From DAOTYE01 sp034434915 (GTDB lineage Bacteria > Chloroflexota > Dehalococcoidia > Dehalococcoidales > RBG-16-60-22), in contig DAOTYE010000029.1 of assembly GCA_034434915.1 (NCBI GenBank), forward strand, positions 1-45,822: 45,822 nt of DNA, given 5' to 3'. The notes under the pieces were generated by a model. That model did no database searches, was not told the origin of the DNA, and saw nothing but the letters and a program-made list of their open reading frames with translations. A program made the position numbers and the translations under genes. Positions 32,166-40,815 of this stretch are shown here, in pieces. How positions within the stretch are numbered: position 1 is the first letter of the stretch; each line of letters begins with the position of its first letter.

Positions 32166-32960
32166 GTGGTGAGAAAAGCCGTCAGCCTGATGGCAGGCAG
32201 GAAAATAGCGCTTGTTCTGGAATATGACGGCACAAACTATGCCGGATTTCAATGGCAGGCTAACTCACCAACGATTCAGGCAGAAATAGAAGAAGCTATT
32301 CTGAAACTAACAGGAGAAAGGAGGAGGGTACTATCGGCAAGCAGGACTGATGCTGGAGTCCACGCCAGGGGACAGGTGGTGAGCTTCCATACCAATTCTT
32401 CACTACCGCTCTCAAGCTTCGTGAAGGGTCTAAACTACTACCTTCCTGAAGACATCGCCGTGAAAGAGGCGTACCGGATAAAGGACTCTTTCAGCATCAG
32501 ACGGGATGCGGTCAGCCGGGAGTATCACTACGCTATCATCAATAGCCCCACCCGCTCCCCGCTCAGACAGCGGTTTGCCCACCAGGTGAAACAGAGACTG
32601 AACCATAAGGCAATGCACCGGGCGTGTCAGGCGCTCATCGGAGAACATGACTTCACCTCATTTATCAGCCGCCTTGAGCCTTACGTGAAGAGCACAATCA
32701 AAAATGTTTATCAGGCAGAAGTCAGCAGAGAAGAAGACCTAGTCACTTTCCGGATAACCGCCAATTCATTTCTGCCGCACCAGGTACGAAACACGGTGGG
32801 ACCGCTCATCAAAGTGGGGCTGGGCAAAATGACGGCGGAGGAATTTCAGAGCCTTGTGGAGGCGAAAAAAATCGGGCTCGCTGGACCCACTGCTCCAGCC
32901 TGCGGACTGTGCCTGATAAAGATAAGCTACCCGATTCCTCTGGAGGAGATATGCAAGTAA
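32166..32960 (+). CDS. truA: tRNA pseudouridine(38-40) synthase TruA
   Basis: TruA makes pseudouridine at positions 38-40 of tRNA anticodon stems. The 264-residue protein has the YDGTNYAGFQWQ opening and the catalytic aspartate in SASRTDAGVHARGQV. The start is uncertain: GTG 32166 and ATG 32190 both lack a ribosome site. The best-placed GGAG (32145-32148) points instead to an in-frame ATT at 32154. The 3' end overlaps rplM by ten bases. The truA-rplM-rpsI order after rplQ is common in Gram-positives and Chloroflexi. Confidence 0.92.
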   Translation: MVRKAVSLMAGRKIALVLEYDGTNYAGFQWQANSPTIQAEIEEAILKLTGERRRVLSASRTDAGVHARGQVVSFHTNSSLPLSSFVKGLNYYLPEDIAVKEAYRIKDSFSIRRDAVSREYHYAIINSPTRSPLRQRFAHQVKQRLNHKAMHRACQALIGEHDFTSFISRLEPYVKSTIKNVYQAEVSREEDLVTFRITANSFLPHQVRNTVGPLIKVGLGKMTAEEFQSLVEAKKIGLAGPTAPACGLCLIKISYPIPLEEICK

Positions 32961-33400
32961 AGACCTACGCAACGAAAAGAAAAGATATCAAGCGAGAGCA
33001 GCACATCATTGATGCCGCGGGTAAAACCCTGGGCAGGCTGGCTTCACAGGTCGCCGGCATGCTCATGGGCAAGCACAAGCCGCTTTACAGCCCTAATGTG
33101 GATATCGGCGACAAGGTGATTGTCATCAATGCGGCTAAGGTGCAGGTTACCGGCAAAAAGGCAAAGGATAAGGTCTATTATCACCATTCCGGGTTTCATG
33201 GCGGTCTGAAGAGCATCACGTTTGAAGATATGATGAAAAAAGACCCCACCCTGGTCATCACCCATGCCGTTTATGGTATGTTACCTCATACCAGGCTCGG
33301 AAATGTGATGAGAACAAGGCTGAGGGTCTACGCTGGTGATACCTATCCCCACCAGCCTGAAAAGAAAGCGGAGAAACCCGAGCTGAAAGAGAAGAAGTAA
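32951..33400 (+). CDS. rplM: Ribosomal protein L13
   Basis: L13 is an early 50S assembly protein. The 149-residue product starts at ATG 32951 after GGAGGAG; an earlier in-frame ATG at 32909 lies inside truA and is not needed. Conserved IIDAAGKTLGRLASQVAGML and GDKVIVINAAKVQVTGKK. The C-terminus is lysine/glutamate rich (KKAEKPELKEKK). Confidence 0.95.
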   Translation: MQVKTYATKRKDIKREQHIIDAAGKTLGRLASQVAGMLMGKHKPLYSPNVDIGDKVIVINAAKVQVTGKKAKDKVYYHHSGFHGGLKSITFEDMMKKDPTLVITHAVYGMLPHTRLGNVMRTRLRVYAGDTYPHQPEKKAEKPELKEKK

Positions 33401-33415
33401 GGAGGGGATGTTTAC

Positions 33416-33811
33416 TTGGCAAAGCAGACGTATTTTCATGGTACAGGAAGAAGAAAGACCGCAGTAGCACAGGTAAAGCTGAACCCGGGAAATGGCACCA
33501 TCATTATTGACGGCGACCCGCTGGAGCAACGCTTTCCAGCTACTGACCACCAGAAAACGATTCTTCAGCCGCTCATTGTTACTGAGAATATGGGCAAATA
33601 TAATGTCATAGTGAAGACCGCCGGCGGCGGCGTCAGCGGGCAGAGCGGTGCCATATCACATGGCATTGCCCGGGCTCTGGTTCAGGTAAGTGAAAACTTC
33701 AAACCTGTCCTCCGCGAACATGGCTTGCTCACCCGCGACCCGCGCGTGAAGGAGCGTAAGAAAGCCGGCCTCAAGCGTGCCCGCAAAGCCCCGCAGTACA
33801 CCAAGCGTTAA
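33416..33811 (+). CDS. rpsI: Ribosomal protein S9
   Basis: The C-terminal tail of S9 reaches the P-site tRNA. The 131-residue protein has GTGRRKTAVAQVKLNPGNG and ends in the diagnostic KKAGLKRARKAPQYTKR. TTG 33416 is the start, after GGAGGGG. Last gene of the superoperon. Confidence 0.96.
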   Translation: MAKQTYFHGTGRRKTAVAQVKLNPGNGTIIIDGDPLEQRFPATDHQKTILQPLIVTENMGKYNVIVKTAGGGVSGQSGAISHGIARALVQVSENFKPVLREHGLLTRDPRVKERKKAGLKRARKAPQYTKR

Positions 33812-33836
33812 ATCCACTGCAACCTGTTGCCACCTG

Positions 33837-33872
33837 CCCCCTCCCCACAAAAATGGAGAGGGGGTTTTCTTT
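33837..33872 (+). terminator. Rho-independent terminator after rpsI
   Basis: CCCCCTC (33837-33843) pairs with GAGGGGG (33858-33864), with two more G-C pairs inside around an A-rich loop, followed by TTTTCTTTT. It ends the ribosomal superoperon and separates it from the convergent minus-strand genes. Confidence 0.8.
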
Positions 33873-33884
33873 TAGCGCGGCTTC

Positions 33885-34319
33885 TTATTCGGCGTAGACT
33901 CTTACCGTCTCGTCGTCTGTGTCCACGTTAATGTGGCTGTCACGCAGGGCGATTATCAGCTCCTCAATGTCCTCGTATTTCAGCCGGCGCAGGTCAAAGT
34001 CCATGCCTTTTTCCCTCATTGCCGCATTCACCTTTTCCGCCGCTTCCGCCGGCATAAGGGCGGTCAGTTTCATCCCTGCCTTAATCAACCCGAAAGGGAC
34101 GCGGACATTAACGCGGCTGTGTTTGCGCTCTGATGAAGCGCCGGGCTTTGGCTCCACCACCACGTAGAGATAGCGCGGCGCAGATTTAGAAGCAGAGCTG
34201 TCTGCGCCGACACTATTGCCTCTGCCGGAGTCCACTAGGGAAAGCAGGCGTTGCGCCTCGTCAACTTTGATTTTGCCCTCCGCAAGCATCTCCAGGATTT
34301 TCCGCTGATTATCACTCAT
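33885..34319 (-). CDS. SHOCT-like domain protein (YvlB/LiaX-N-like)
   Basis: The 144-residue protein has an N-terminal SHOCT-like helical hairpin (ILEMLAEGKIKVDEAQRLLSL, about 8-28). A linker follows, then a folded domain with RVNVRVPFGLIKAGMKLTAL and a C-terminal DDETVRVYAE strand. This architecture occurs in cell-envelope stress proteins such as YvlB; the molecular function is not established. It is last in a three-gene minus-strand operon behind DUF2089, with GGAGGT well placed before its ATG. Partnership with the upstream membrane protein is inferred. Confidence 0.75.
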   Translation of the reverse strand: MSDNQRKILEMLAEGKIKVDEAQRLLSLVDSGRGNSVGADSSASKSAPRYLYVVVEPKPGASSERKHSRVNVRVPFGLIKAGMKLTALMPAEAAEKVNAAMREKGMDFDLRRLKYEDIEELIIALRDSHINVDTDDETVRVYAE

Positions 34320-34349
34320 CTAAGTACCTCCATTTACTAAAAGAATTCA

Positions 34350-34640
34350 CTAAAAGAATATGATGGCAAATTGTCTGCCATTATCCCGAACGTCAATTTT
34401 GAAACCGGGCAGTGAGCACACAATGCGCAAGAACGCCGGCACAGAGAGAAAGACCGGGCGCCACCAGCCCCAGCGCCAGGTGAAAAGAAGCGAAAGGAAG
34501 ACGAAAGGCAAGACAATCAGGCATAGCGCCAGCAAAAACACCAGGAATACCGGTCCCAGGATGAAGAGGGGAAGCCACAGCCCGAACGAGTGGCGGCTAT
34601 CCCGAAACCTTAATTTCAAAAGATAAGGCGGCCTTTTCAT
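34350..34640 (-). CDS. Small membrane protein
   Basis: The 96-residue protein has a basic N-terminus, a long hydrophobic stretch (about residues 20-53, one long or two short helices), and a Trp/Phe-rich segment (57-75) that could be a second membrane region. The C-terminus is polar. I do not recognise a family. Its ATG overlaps the stop of the DUF2089 gene by four bases, so the two are translated together. This arrangement with DUF2089 and SHOCT-like genes recurs in bacterial envelope-stress loci. Confidence 0.65.
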   Translation of the reverse strand: MKRPPYLLKLRFRDSRHSFGLWLPLFILGPVFLVFLLALCLIVLPFVFLSLLFTWRWGWWRPVFLSVPAFLRIVCSLPGFKIDVRDNGRQFAIIFF

Positions 34641-35014
34641 GATGATAACCTCTCAATCGCTTCCTGTGCGGTGATTTCACCACGTTCCAGCGCGGCAATG
34701 ACTTCATCCTGCCGTGGCACTGCGGCAACTGTCTCCACCATCTGGAACTGCGCGGCGATGCGGCTCAGCCGATTTTTGACCGTGGGGTAGCTGATGCCGA
34801 AGGCGCGCTCCATCTCTTTAATGCTCCCATCAGCGCGGACGAACGCCATGATGAAGACCTGGTCTTCTGCCGGGAGGCGGGCGAGAGGCGGGAGCTCAAA
34901 AGCACCTTCAACTGCGATGCCGCTATCCACCAGCCGCACCCGCTCCACGATGACGGGAGCGCCGCCGGTGAGGCGGGTGAGCTCCTGCCAGTCTTTAGGT
35001 TTCATTTCATTCAC
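34637..35014 (-). CDS. DUF2089 domain transcriptional regulator candidate
   Basis: The 125-residue protein matches the DUF2089 family. Its N-terminal part holds the FELPPLARLPAEDQVFIMAFVRADGSIKEM-type sequence with a helix-turn-helix (FGISYPTVKNRLSRI), and its C-terminal part a SHOCT-like hairpin (ALERGEITAQEAIERL). It probably binds DNA and controls its own operon. The downstream genes are a membrane protein and a SHOCT-like protein with a related hairpin, which might interact with it. An upstream perfect promoter with a palindrome fits autoregulation. Confidence 0.8.
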   Translation of the reverse strand: MNEMKPKDWQELTRLTGGAPVIVERVRLVDSGIAVEGAFELPPLARLPAEDQVFIMAFVRADGSIKEMERAFGISYPTVKNRLSRIAAQFQMVETVAAVPRQDEVIAALERGEITAQEAIERLSS

Positions 35015-35030
35015 CCCTTCTTTTTATTAA

Positions 35031-35044
35031 TTAAATCAATTTAA
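35031..35044. promoter_or_regulatory. Palindromic operator candidate before DUF2089
   Basis: TTAAAT-CA-ATTTAA is a perfect 6+6 inverted repeat lying between the DUF2089 promoter and its start codon, within the early transcribed region. Further AATTAAT/ATTAAT copies flank it. A bound dimer there could block the polymerase. Confidence 0.45.
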
Positions 35045-35063
35045 CTATTAATTTTTATAATAT

Positions 35064-35092
35064 ATTATATGCTTAAGATTGCATTTTGTCAA
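35064..35092 (-). promoter_or_regulatory. Perfect-consensus promoter for the DUF2089 operon
   Basis: On the minus strand TTGACA (35087-35092) and TATAAT (35064-35069) are separated by exactly 17 bases, a full match to the housekeeping sigma consensus. AT-rich sequence surrounds it. So strong a promoter usually implies a repressor. Confidence 0.8.
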
Positions 35093-35147
35093 TACCATCA
35101 TTCAAAATATTTTTGGTTCGTTAAATTTTCTCAGCCTTAGAATCTGA

Positions 35148-35176
35148 TTCGCAGGTATTGACAGAAGCGCTATAAT
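35148..35176 (+). promoter_or_regulatory. Possible promoter for the TRAP transporter operon
   Basis: TTCGCA (35148-35153) and TATAAT (35171-35176) are 17 bases apart. A TTGACA at 35158-35163 overlaps the spacer but lies only seven bases from TATAAT. The leader to dctP is about 120 bases and contains an AAGGAGG with no convincing reading frame after it. Confidence 0.45.
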
Positions 35177-35300
35177 AAGTATGAACTAACTATTTGCTCG
35201 GACGACAGTTATGTTTTGAGAATACGAAACAAGGAGGTGAGAGCATTAAGCACGGAGAGCACATTACAATAGTACAGTATTTCAGGCAAAGGAGAGGAAA

Positions 35301-36452
35301 ATGAGCAAAAAGCTACTATTTATACTAACTGTGGTTCTATTGCTAATCTCCAGCAGTTTTATTGTAAGCTGTGCGCCAAAGCCAGCCCCAGCACCAGCTC
35401 CAGCGCCAGCTCCAGCGCCCACGCCTGCACCAGCACCCGCACCTGCTCCTGCCCCAGCACCCACGCCCTCCCCAACACCTGCCCAGCCCGCCGCGGCAAT
35501 CACGCTCACCGGACAGGGGCACACTGCCGCCGCAAGCGAAATGTATAAATCGGTTGAAAGGTTCAGCGCGCGGGTGACCCTTGCCAGCGGGGGACGTCTG
35601 GTATTAAAACCTCAGCCCGCCGGCGGTATTGTCCCGGCAACTAAAGAGTTTGATGGCATTCATGGCGGTAGTCTTGACTACGCGCAGACCGCCTTCGCTT
35701 ACTGGAAAGACAAATTCCCCGCCGCGGCTCTCTTCACTTTCACCGTAGCCGGTCTATCTCCAGTAGAGCAAATGCTCTACCACCTCCAGGGCGGCGGCAA
35801 AGAGCTTGCGCAAAAAATGGTTCAGGACTATAACGTCATCCTTGTCCCTGGCTGGATAGGCTCTGCAGAAATCTTCCTCAGCACGACGAAACCACTCAAG
35901 TCCGTGGCTGACATCAAGGGGCTGAAAATCCGCACTGCGGGTGATGATGGCGTCCTGTTCTCCAGGATGGGTGCCGCCGTGGTCTCCATGGCAAGCGGTG
36001 AGGTCTATGAAGCCATGAAGCGCGGCGTCATTGACTCATTCCAGCTCAGTTCTCCCGCCGTTGACTACTCCATGGCAATGCATGAGGTCGCCAAATACAT
36101 CTATATCTCCCCGGTGCGCCAGCCGTCAGAGTACCATGCCTGGCTCTTCAACAAGAATGTCTGGAACAATAAGCTCACTAATGACCTCAGAGCCCTGATT
36201 GAAGATGAAGCTCTTGCCGAGGCGTGGCGTTACTATGCCCTCATCACCAAGATGGATACTGAAGCTCTGGAAAAATACAAAGCTTATGGCTGTGTGGTCG
36301 CACCGATTCCAAAAGACATTGAAGATGAGATGGTAAAGCAGGCGGAGACCTTCTATAAAGAGGAAGCCGCCAAGAACCCGCTCTTTAATGAAATCTATAC
36401 TTCAATAACTACCTTCCAGAAGAAGATGAGAGAAGGGTTCCCCAGACTCTAA
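35301..36452 (+). CDS. dctP: TRAP transporter solute-binding lipoprotein (DctP)
   Basis: This is the extracytoplasmic receptor that captures the solute, usually an organic acid, for the TRAP permease. The 383-residue protein has a lipoprotein signal ending at C24 (FIVSC). A Pro-Ala repeat linker (about 26-64) tethers it to the membrane. The DctP fold follows, with the ISSAR-like VDSFQLSSPAVDY region. A membrane-anchored lipoprotein form fits a monoderm cell. GGAGAGG precedes ATG 35301. It heads the operon with dctQ and dctM downstream. Confidence 0.88.
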   Translation: MSKKLLFILTVVLLLISSSFIVSCAPKPAPAPAPAPAPAPTPAPAPAPAPAPAPTPSPTPAQPAAAITLTGQGHTAAASEMYKSVERFSARVTLASGGRLVLKPQPAGGIVPATKEFDGIHGGSLDYAQTAFAYWKDKFPAAALFTFTVAGLSPVEQMLYHLQGGGKELAQKMVQDYNVILVPGWIGSAEIFLSTTKPLKSVADIKGLKIRTAGDDGVLFSRMGAAVVSMASGEVYEAMKRGVIDSFQLSSPAVDYSMAMHEVAKYIYISPVRQPSEYHAWLFNKNVWNNKLTNDLRALIEDEALAEAWRYYALITKMDTEALEKYKAYGCVVAPIPKDIEDEMVKQAETFYKEEAAKNPLFNEIYTSITTFQKKMREGFPRL

Positions 36453-36461
36453 TCACTGCGT

Positions 36462-36490
36462 CCCCCTCGGGAGCACCCCTCCCGAGGGGG
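36462..36490 (+). other. Strong intercistronic hairpin between dctP and dctQ
   Basis: CCCCCTCGGGAG (36462-36473) and CTCCCGAGGGGG (36479-36490) form a perfect 12-pair stem with a CACCC loop and no T run. It may stabilise the 3' end of the dctP message, so the binding protein is made in excess over the permease. It could also cause partial termination. Confidence 0.6.
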
Positions 36491-36510
36491 ATTGAGTATA
36501 ATTCAAAGTC

Positions 36511-37020
36511 ATGAAAAGGTTCGTAAGGTTCATTGACTCTACAAGCACGTGGAGCGGGAAAATCGTGCTCTGGTTGAGTGTTATCCTCGTCATCGTTATG
36601 ACCTACGAGGTCTTCATGCGCTACGCTCTGAATTCACCTACCATGTGGGCGTATGAGACTTCAATCATGATTGGTGCCGCCATGTACGCCTTGTCCTGGG
36701 CTTATGTTCACCGCGAGCGGGCACACATCCGGGTGGACCTCATTTACTCCCGTCTCTCAGCACGGGGAAAAGCCATCATTGATACCGTATGCACTTTTAT
36801 CCTGTTCTTTCCCCTTATCAGCCTCCTGGGCTACATGGCTTTCTCCTGGATGGCGCGCGCCTGGAAAATCAATGAAAAATCCGTGGAAACGTACTGGTAT
36901 CCCCCCATCGCCCCACTGCGCACGGTGGTTTTCATCGGGCTGGTCCTCTTCGGACTTCAGGGACTGGTGCAGTTCATCCGCGACGTCTATCTGCTGGTAA
37001 GGAATAGAAGCTATGATTGA
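36511..37020 (+). CDS. dctQ: TRAP transporter small permease (DctQ)
   Basis: This is the small membrane subunit of the TRAP permease. The 169-residue protein has four transmembrane segments (about 17-37, 51-67, 88-108, 129-150) and the MRYALNSPTMWAYET region typical of DctQ. Its stop overlaps dctM by eight bases. Confidence 0.9.
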   Translation: MKRFVRFIDSTSTWSGKIVLWLSVILVIVMTYEVFMRYALNSPTMWAYETSIMIGAAMYALSWAYVHRERAHIRVDLIYSRLSARGKAIIDTVCTFILFFPLISLLGYMAFSWMARAWKINEKSVETYWYPPIAPLRTVVFIGLVLFGLQGLVQFIRDVYLLVRNRSYD

Positions 37021-38350
37021 AATCAGCCCGGAAATCGCCACGTTCATCATGCTGGGCGGGGTAGTCATCGGGATTCTGATTGGCTATCCTCTTGCGCTTC
37101 CGATTGGCGCACTCGGTCTCATCATGGGAATTCTTGTCATCGGGCCAAAAGCAACGTTTGATTTGTATTATACCCGTGTCTTCAGTATTTTAACCAACTA
37201 TATCCTATTGGCTGTCCCGCTCTTCGTCTTCATGGGTGCCATGCTGGAGCGCTCTGGCATTGCGGAAAGCCTGTATAACGCGTTATACCTGTGGCTCGGC
37301 GGTCTCAGGGGTGGGCTGGCGCTGGTGACCGTGCTGGTGGGCACCGTCATGGCAGCCTGCGTGGGCATTATCGCCGCCTCCGTCACCATGCTCGCCATGG
37401 TTGCTATACCATCCATGGTAAAACGCGGCTACAATAAGGGTTTAGCCTGTGGCGCAGTGTGTGCCGGCGGCACCTTGGGTATTCTAATCCCGCCTTCCAT
37501 CATGCTTGTCGTCTATGGACCAATGTCCGGGCTTTCCGTGGGGAAACTCTTCATGGGGGCTTTCATGCCCGGCTTTCTGCTGTCCGCCCTCTACTGCGCA
37601 TACATCCTGGTGCGCGCCGCCATTGAACCTGAAATCGGTCCGCCGGTGCCGATAGAAGAAAGGAAAATCCCGCTCTTAAAGAAGACAGCGATGCTCCTTA
37701 CCTCGCTTATGCCGCCAGCGATTCTGGTCATGTCAGTGCTGGGTGTTATCTACCTGGGTGTTGCCGCGCCCACTGAAGCGGCTGGCGTGGGCGCCTTTGC
37801 CGCTACCCTGTTAGCGGTCATCTATCGCAAATTCAGCCTTAACGTGCTTATCTCTTCAGCCAGAGAGACCATGAAGCTCAGCGGCATGATATTTCTCATC
37901 TCATCGCTTAGCTTTGCTTTCGTGGGCATATTCATCAGGATTGGCGGCGGCAATGTGGTTTCAGAGTTGCTCCTCGCTATGCCGGGCGGGCACTGGGTAA
38001 TCTTTGCGGTCATCATGTTCATGGTATTCCTGCTCGGCTTCTTCATAGACTGGCTGGGAATCGTCTTCATCATGGTGCCCATCATCACCCCAATCGGACA
38101 GACGCTGGGGTTTGACCCGCTCTGGTTCGGGCTGATGGTCTGTATCAATCTCCAGACCTCTTTCATGACGCCTCCCTTCGCCTATGCCATCTTTATCGTG
38201 AAAGGAGTGGCACCTGCAGAGCTGGGCATCACCATGGCGGATATTATCCGCGGCGTTATTCCCTTTGTCGTCTGCATTCTGGTAGCTATCGCGCTGTGCA
38301 TCGCCTTCCCGCAGATTATTACCTGGCTACCCGGCAAAATGATAAGATAA
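37013..38350 (+). CDS. dctM: TRAP transporter large permease (DctM)
   Basis: DctM is the sodium-coupled transport channel of the TRAP system. The 445-residue protein is hydrophobic throughout, with about 12 transmembrane helices. It has the diagnostic GTLGILIPPSIMLVVYG and the C-terminal FDPLWFGLMVCINLQTSFMTPPF. The substrate is unknown; the neighbouring epimerase/dehydratase hints at a sugar-derived or hydroxy acid. Confidence 0.92.
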   Translation: MIEISPEIATFIMLGGVVIGILIGYPLALPIGALGLIMGILVIGPKATFDLYYTRVFSILTNYILLAVPLFVFMGAMLERSGIAESLYNALYLWLGGLRGGLALVTVLVGTVMAACVGIIAASVTMLAMVAIPSMVKRGYNKGLACGAVCAGGTLGILIPPSIMLVVYGPMSGLSVGKLFMGAFMPGFLLSALYCAYILVRAAIEPEIGPPVPIEERKIPLLKKTAMLLTSLMPPAILVMSVLGVIYLGVAAPTEAAGVGAFAATLLAVIYRKFSLNVLISSARETMKLSGMIFLISSLSFAFVGIFIRIGGGNVVSELLLAMPGGHWVIFAVIMFMVFLLGFFIDWLGIVFIMVPIITPIGQTLGFDPLWFGLMVCINLQTSFMTPPFAYAIFIVKGVAPAELGITMADIIRGVIPFVVCILVAIALCIAFPQIITWLPGKMIR

Positions 38351-38385
38351 GAAAGGAATAGACGGTACTAAGGAGGAATTAAAGA

Positions 38386-39354
38386 ATGTCCATACTCATC
38401 ACCGGCGGGACGGGGTTTATCGGGGTGGGACTGGCGCGCAGACTGCTGGAAAAAGGCGAAGACGTGGTGCTGTTTGACATTGCCATCGCCCACCAGCGCA
38501 TCGCTGATATCAAAGATAAGGTCAAGGTGATACAGGGCGACCTCAAAGTCTGGAACGAAGTGCTCAATGCCGTGAAGGACAATAAAGTGCACGGCATCTT
38601 TCACCTGGGCTCTATGCTCAGCCTGCCATCAGAAGAGAATCCCTGGGCGGCGTTCCAGACCAATGTCTGCGGCACGTTCTATGTTTTTGAGGCGGCGCGA
38701 CTTTTCGGGGTGGAGAAAGTGGTCTTCGCCAGCACTGCCGCCACCTATGGCTCCGGCACTGGTGAAGTTATCGGCGACGATACTCTCCAGCGCCCCATCA
38801 CCATGTATGGCTCCTGCAAGCTCTACGGCGAGCTTCTGGGCAGGTTCTACCGCCGGAAGTTCGGGCTTGATTTCCGCTCCTTGCGCTACTGCGCCGTCAT
38901 GGGTCCCGGGGTGAAGACCATCGCCGTCACCCAGTTCTACCCATGGATGGTGGAGAATGCGGCGCTGGGCAAGCCTTTTGAGTGCTTTGCCGCTGAGGAT
39001 GCGGCGGTGCCAGTCACTTATTTCAAAGACGCCATCCGCGCTATTGAGATGCTCTACTATGCACCGAAAGAGAACATCAAGACAGTGGTCTATAACATCG
39101 CCGGCGTTTCCCCTGCACGCACCGCCAAAGAGCTGGAAATGTCAATCAGGAAATTCATCCCGGACGCCAAAATCACTTACAAGCCTGATAAAGTGACGAT
39201 GGAGTTCTTCCGCAGTCAGACAATGAAAGCCTTTGATGATACTAACGCCCGCAAGGAGTGGGGCTGGAAGGCGGAGTACACTGACTTTGACAAGGTGGTG
39301 GAAGACTTCATCAAAGAAGTCAAGACGCGCCCCAAGTTTTACGGGCTGTCTTAA
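38386..39354 (+). CDS. NAD-dependent epimerase/dehydratase (extended SDR)
   Basis: This extended short-chain dehydrogenase acts on a nucleotide sugar or similar substrate. The 322-residue protein has the NAD motif GGTGFIG (7-13), S116/T117 in FASTAATYG, and the catalytic Y141-x3-K145 in MYGSCKLYGE. AAGGAGGAA precedes ATG 38386, 35 bases after dctM, so it is probably the last gene of the TRAP operon. It may process the imported compound. Confidence 0.85.
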   Translation: MSILITGGTGFIGVGLARRLLEKGEDVVLFDIAIAHQRIADIKDKVKVIQGDLKVWNEVLNAVKDNKVHGIFHLGSMLSLPSEENPWAAFQTNVCGTFYVFEAARLFGVEKVVFASTAATYGSGTGEVIGDDTLQRPITMYGSCKLYGELLGRFYRRKFGLDFRSLRYCAVMGPGVKTIAVTQFYPWMVENAALGKPFECFAAEDAAVPVTYFKDAIRAIEMLYYAPKENIKTVVYNIAGVSPARTAKELEMSIRKFIPDAKITYKPDKVTMEFFRSQTMKAFDDTNARKEWGWKAEYTDFDKVVEDFIKEVKTRPKFYGLS

Positions 39355-39375
39355 CGGTCAACCCCGGCAGGCAAG

Positions 39376-39402
39376 GCGGGAGTGGACAGCTCACACTCCC
39401 GC
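39376..39402. terminator. Hairpin between convergent genes
   Basis: GCGGGAGTG (39376-39384) and CACTCCCGC (39394-39402) form a nine-pair stem that includes the last codons and the stop of the minus-strand phosphohexomutase gene. No clear T run follows on either strand, so its role as a terminator is tentative. Confidence 0.4.
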
Positions 39403-40815
39403 TAAATTCTTGCAGAAGTCAATAAGCCTTGTCAGGCGCTCTGTGGAGTCTGTTTCCACATAAATCCTGAGCAGTGGCTCTGTGCCGGAAAAACGGATGA
39501 GGAGCCAGGTGTTGTCCTCAAGGATGAAACGGAAACCATCAGTCATGTCCACCCTTGCCACTTTCACGCCGTCAATGTTTTTTGGCTGGTGCTGGCGCAC
39601 ATTGTCCAGGATTGCCTGCCGCCGCTCGGCGGGGAACTTCACATCCACCCTTTGATAAAAATGCGGACCGACCTTTCTATAAAGATACTCAAGCAACTGC
39701 GAAGGTGTCTTTCCGGTCCGCACCATGAAGTCCAGAAAGTAAAGGTTGGCGAGGATGCCGTCCCGCTCCGCCACATGCCCGCGGAAGCCGTAGCCACCGC
39801 TCTCCTCCCCACCAATGATAGCGTTCTCTCTGAGCATAATTGGCGCCACGTATTTGAACCCGACCCCCGTTTCAAAGACGGGCACCTTGAAAATCTCACC
39901 CAGCCGGTAGAGCATGCTGGTGCTGGTTATGGTCTTGACGATTGCCCCCCGCTCTCCTCTCACCTCCAGCAGATAGAGGGCGAGCAGAGCAAAGACCTGA
40001 AGCTGGGTGAGGAAATTCCCCTTCTCGTCAATGACGCCCATGCGGTCGGCATCGCCATCGGTCGCCAGACCCACATCTGCCTTTTGCTGTTTCACCATAG
40101 CACTGAGCTTCCTAAGATTTTGGGCGATTGGCTCCGGCTGGATACCGGGGAAGAGAGGATTGCGCTCAGCATTCAGTTCGGTGATTCTGTTTGTGCCGCC
40201 GCTCAGGAGAGACTTCAAATAGCCTGCGCCGGCGCCGTACATGGAATCAATAATTATCCTGAGACCGGCTTTCTGCAGGCGAGGTATGTCAACGAGCTTA
40301 GCAATGTGCTCCAGATATACCGGGGTGAAATCTGTCATCTCAACCAGCTTTTGTGCGATTGCTTTCGTGAGCGGCAAGCGGTTGATTTTGCCCGTCGTCT
40401 GCGCCTCTGTGGTGAACTTCTCTATGGGTGTGATAACCTCACTTGGAGCGCTGGCGCCGTCCTGGGTTTTATACTTGAAACCGTTCCATTTCCCCGGGTT
40501 GTGGCTTGCCGTGATGATGATGGCACCGCCGGCTTTTTGAGCGATGACACCGTAGCTCACCACGGGAGTGGGCGCATTTTTTGTGCAGAGGTAGGCTTTA
40601 ATGCCATTCCCGGCGGTGACTTCTGCGGCGGCGGCGGCGAAGTCCTCCGAGGCAAACCGAGTGTCATAGCCAATGAGAATGCCGCGCTCAGCCAGACCGG
40701 ACTGCTTGAGATAGCCTGCTACGCCCTGGGCGCAGGCGCGGACATTATCAAAGGTAAAGTCTTCCGCAATGATTGCCCGCCAGCCATCCGTGCCGAATTT
40801 AATGGGGTTGTTCAT
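39391..40815 (-). CDS. Phosphoglucomutase/phosphomannomutase family
   Basis: This enzyme interconverts hexose 1- and 6-phosphates. The 474-residue protein has the phosphoserine S104 in ITASHNPGKW, the Mg-binding DGDADR (253-258), the sugar-binding GEESGG, and the phosphate-binding RFSGTEPLLRIY at the C-terminus. GGTGAGG precedes the ATG. The 98-base gap after metK holds small GC-rich inverted repeats and the CACCCCCTTAATTCCCCTCT sequence common as a dispersed repeat. Confidence 0.92.
   Translation of the reverse strand: MNNPIKFGTDGWRAIIAEDFTFDNVRACAQGVAGYLKQSGLAERGILIGYDTRFASEDFAAAAAEVTAGNGIKAYLCTKNAPTPVVSYGVIAQKAGGAIIITASHNPGKWNGFKYKTQDGASAPSEVITPIEKFTTEAQTTGKINRLPLTKAIAQKLVEMTDFTPVYLEHIAKLVDIPRLQKAGLRIIIDSMYGAGAGYLKSLLSGGTNRITELNAERNPLFPGIQPEPIAQNLRKLSAMVKQQKADVGLATDGDADRMGVIDEKGNFLTQLQVFALLALYLLEVRGERGAIVKTITSTSMLYRLGEIFKVPVFETGVGFKYVAPIMLRENAIIGGEESGGYGFRGHVAERDGILANLYFLDFMVRTGKTPSQLLEYLYRKVGPHFYQRVDVKFPAERRQAILDNVRQHQPKNIDGVKVARVDMTDGFRFILEDNTWLLIRFSGTEPLLRIYVETDSTERLTRLIDFCKNLAGV

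Noticed and set aside
35237..35272. Eleven-codon leader peptide (GTG start) before dctP
   Set aside because: The AAGGAGG runs straight into the GTG and the peptide has no regulatory codon pattern.
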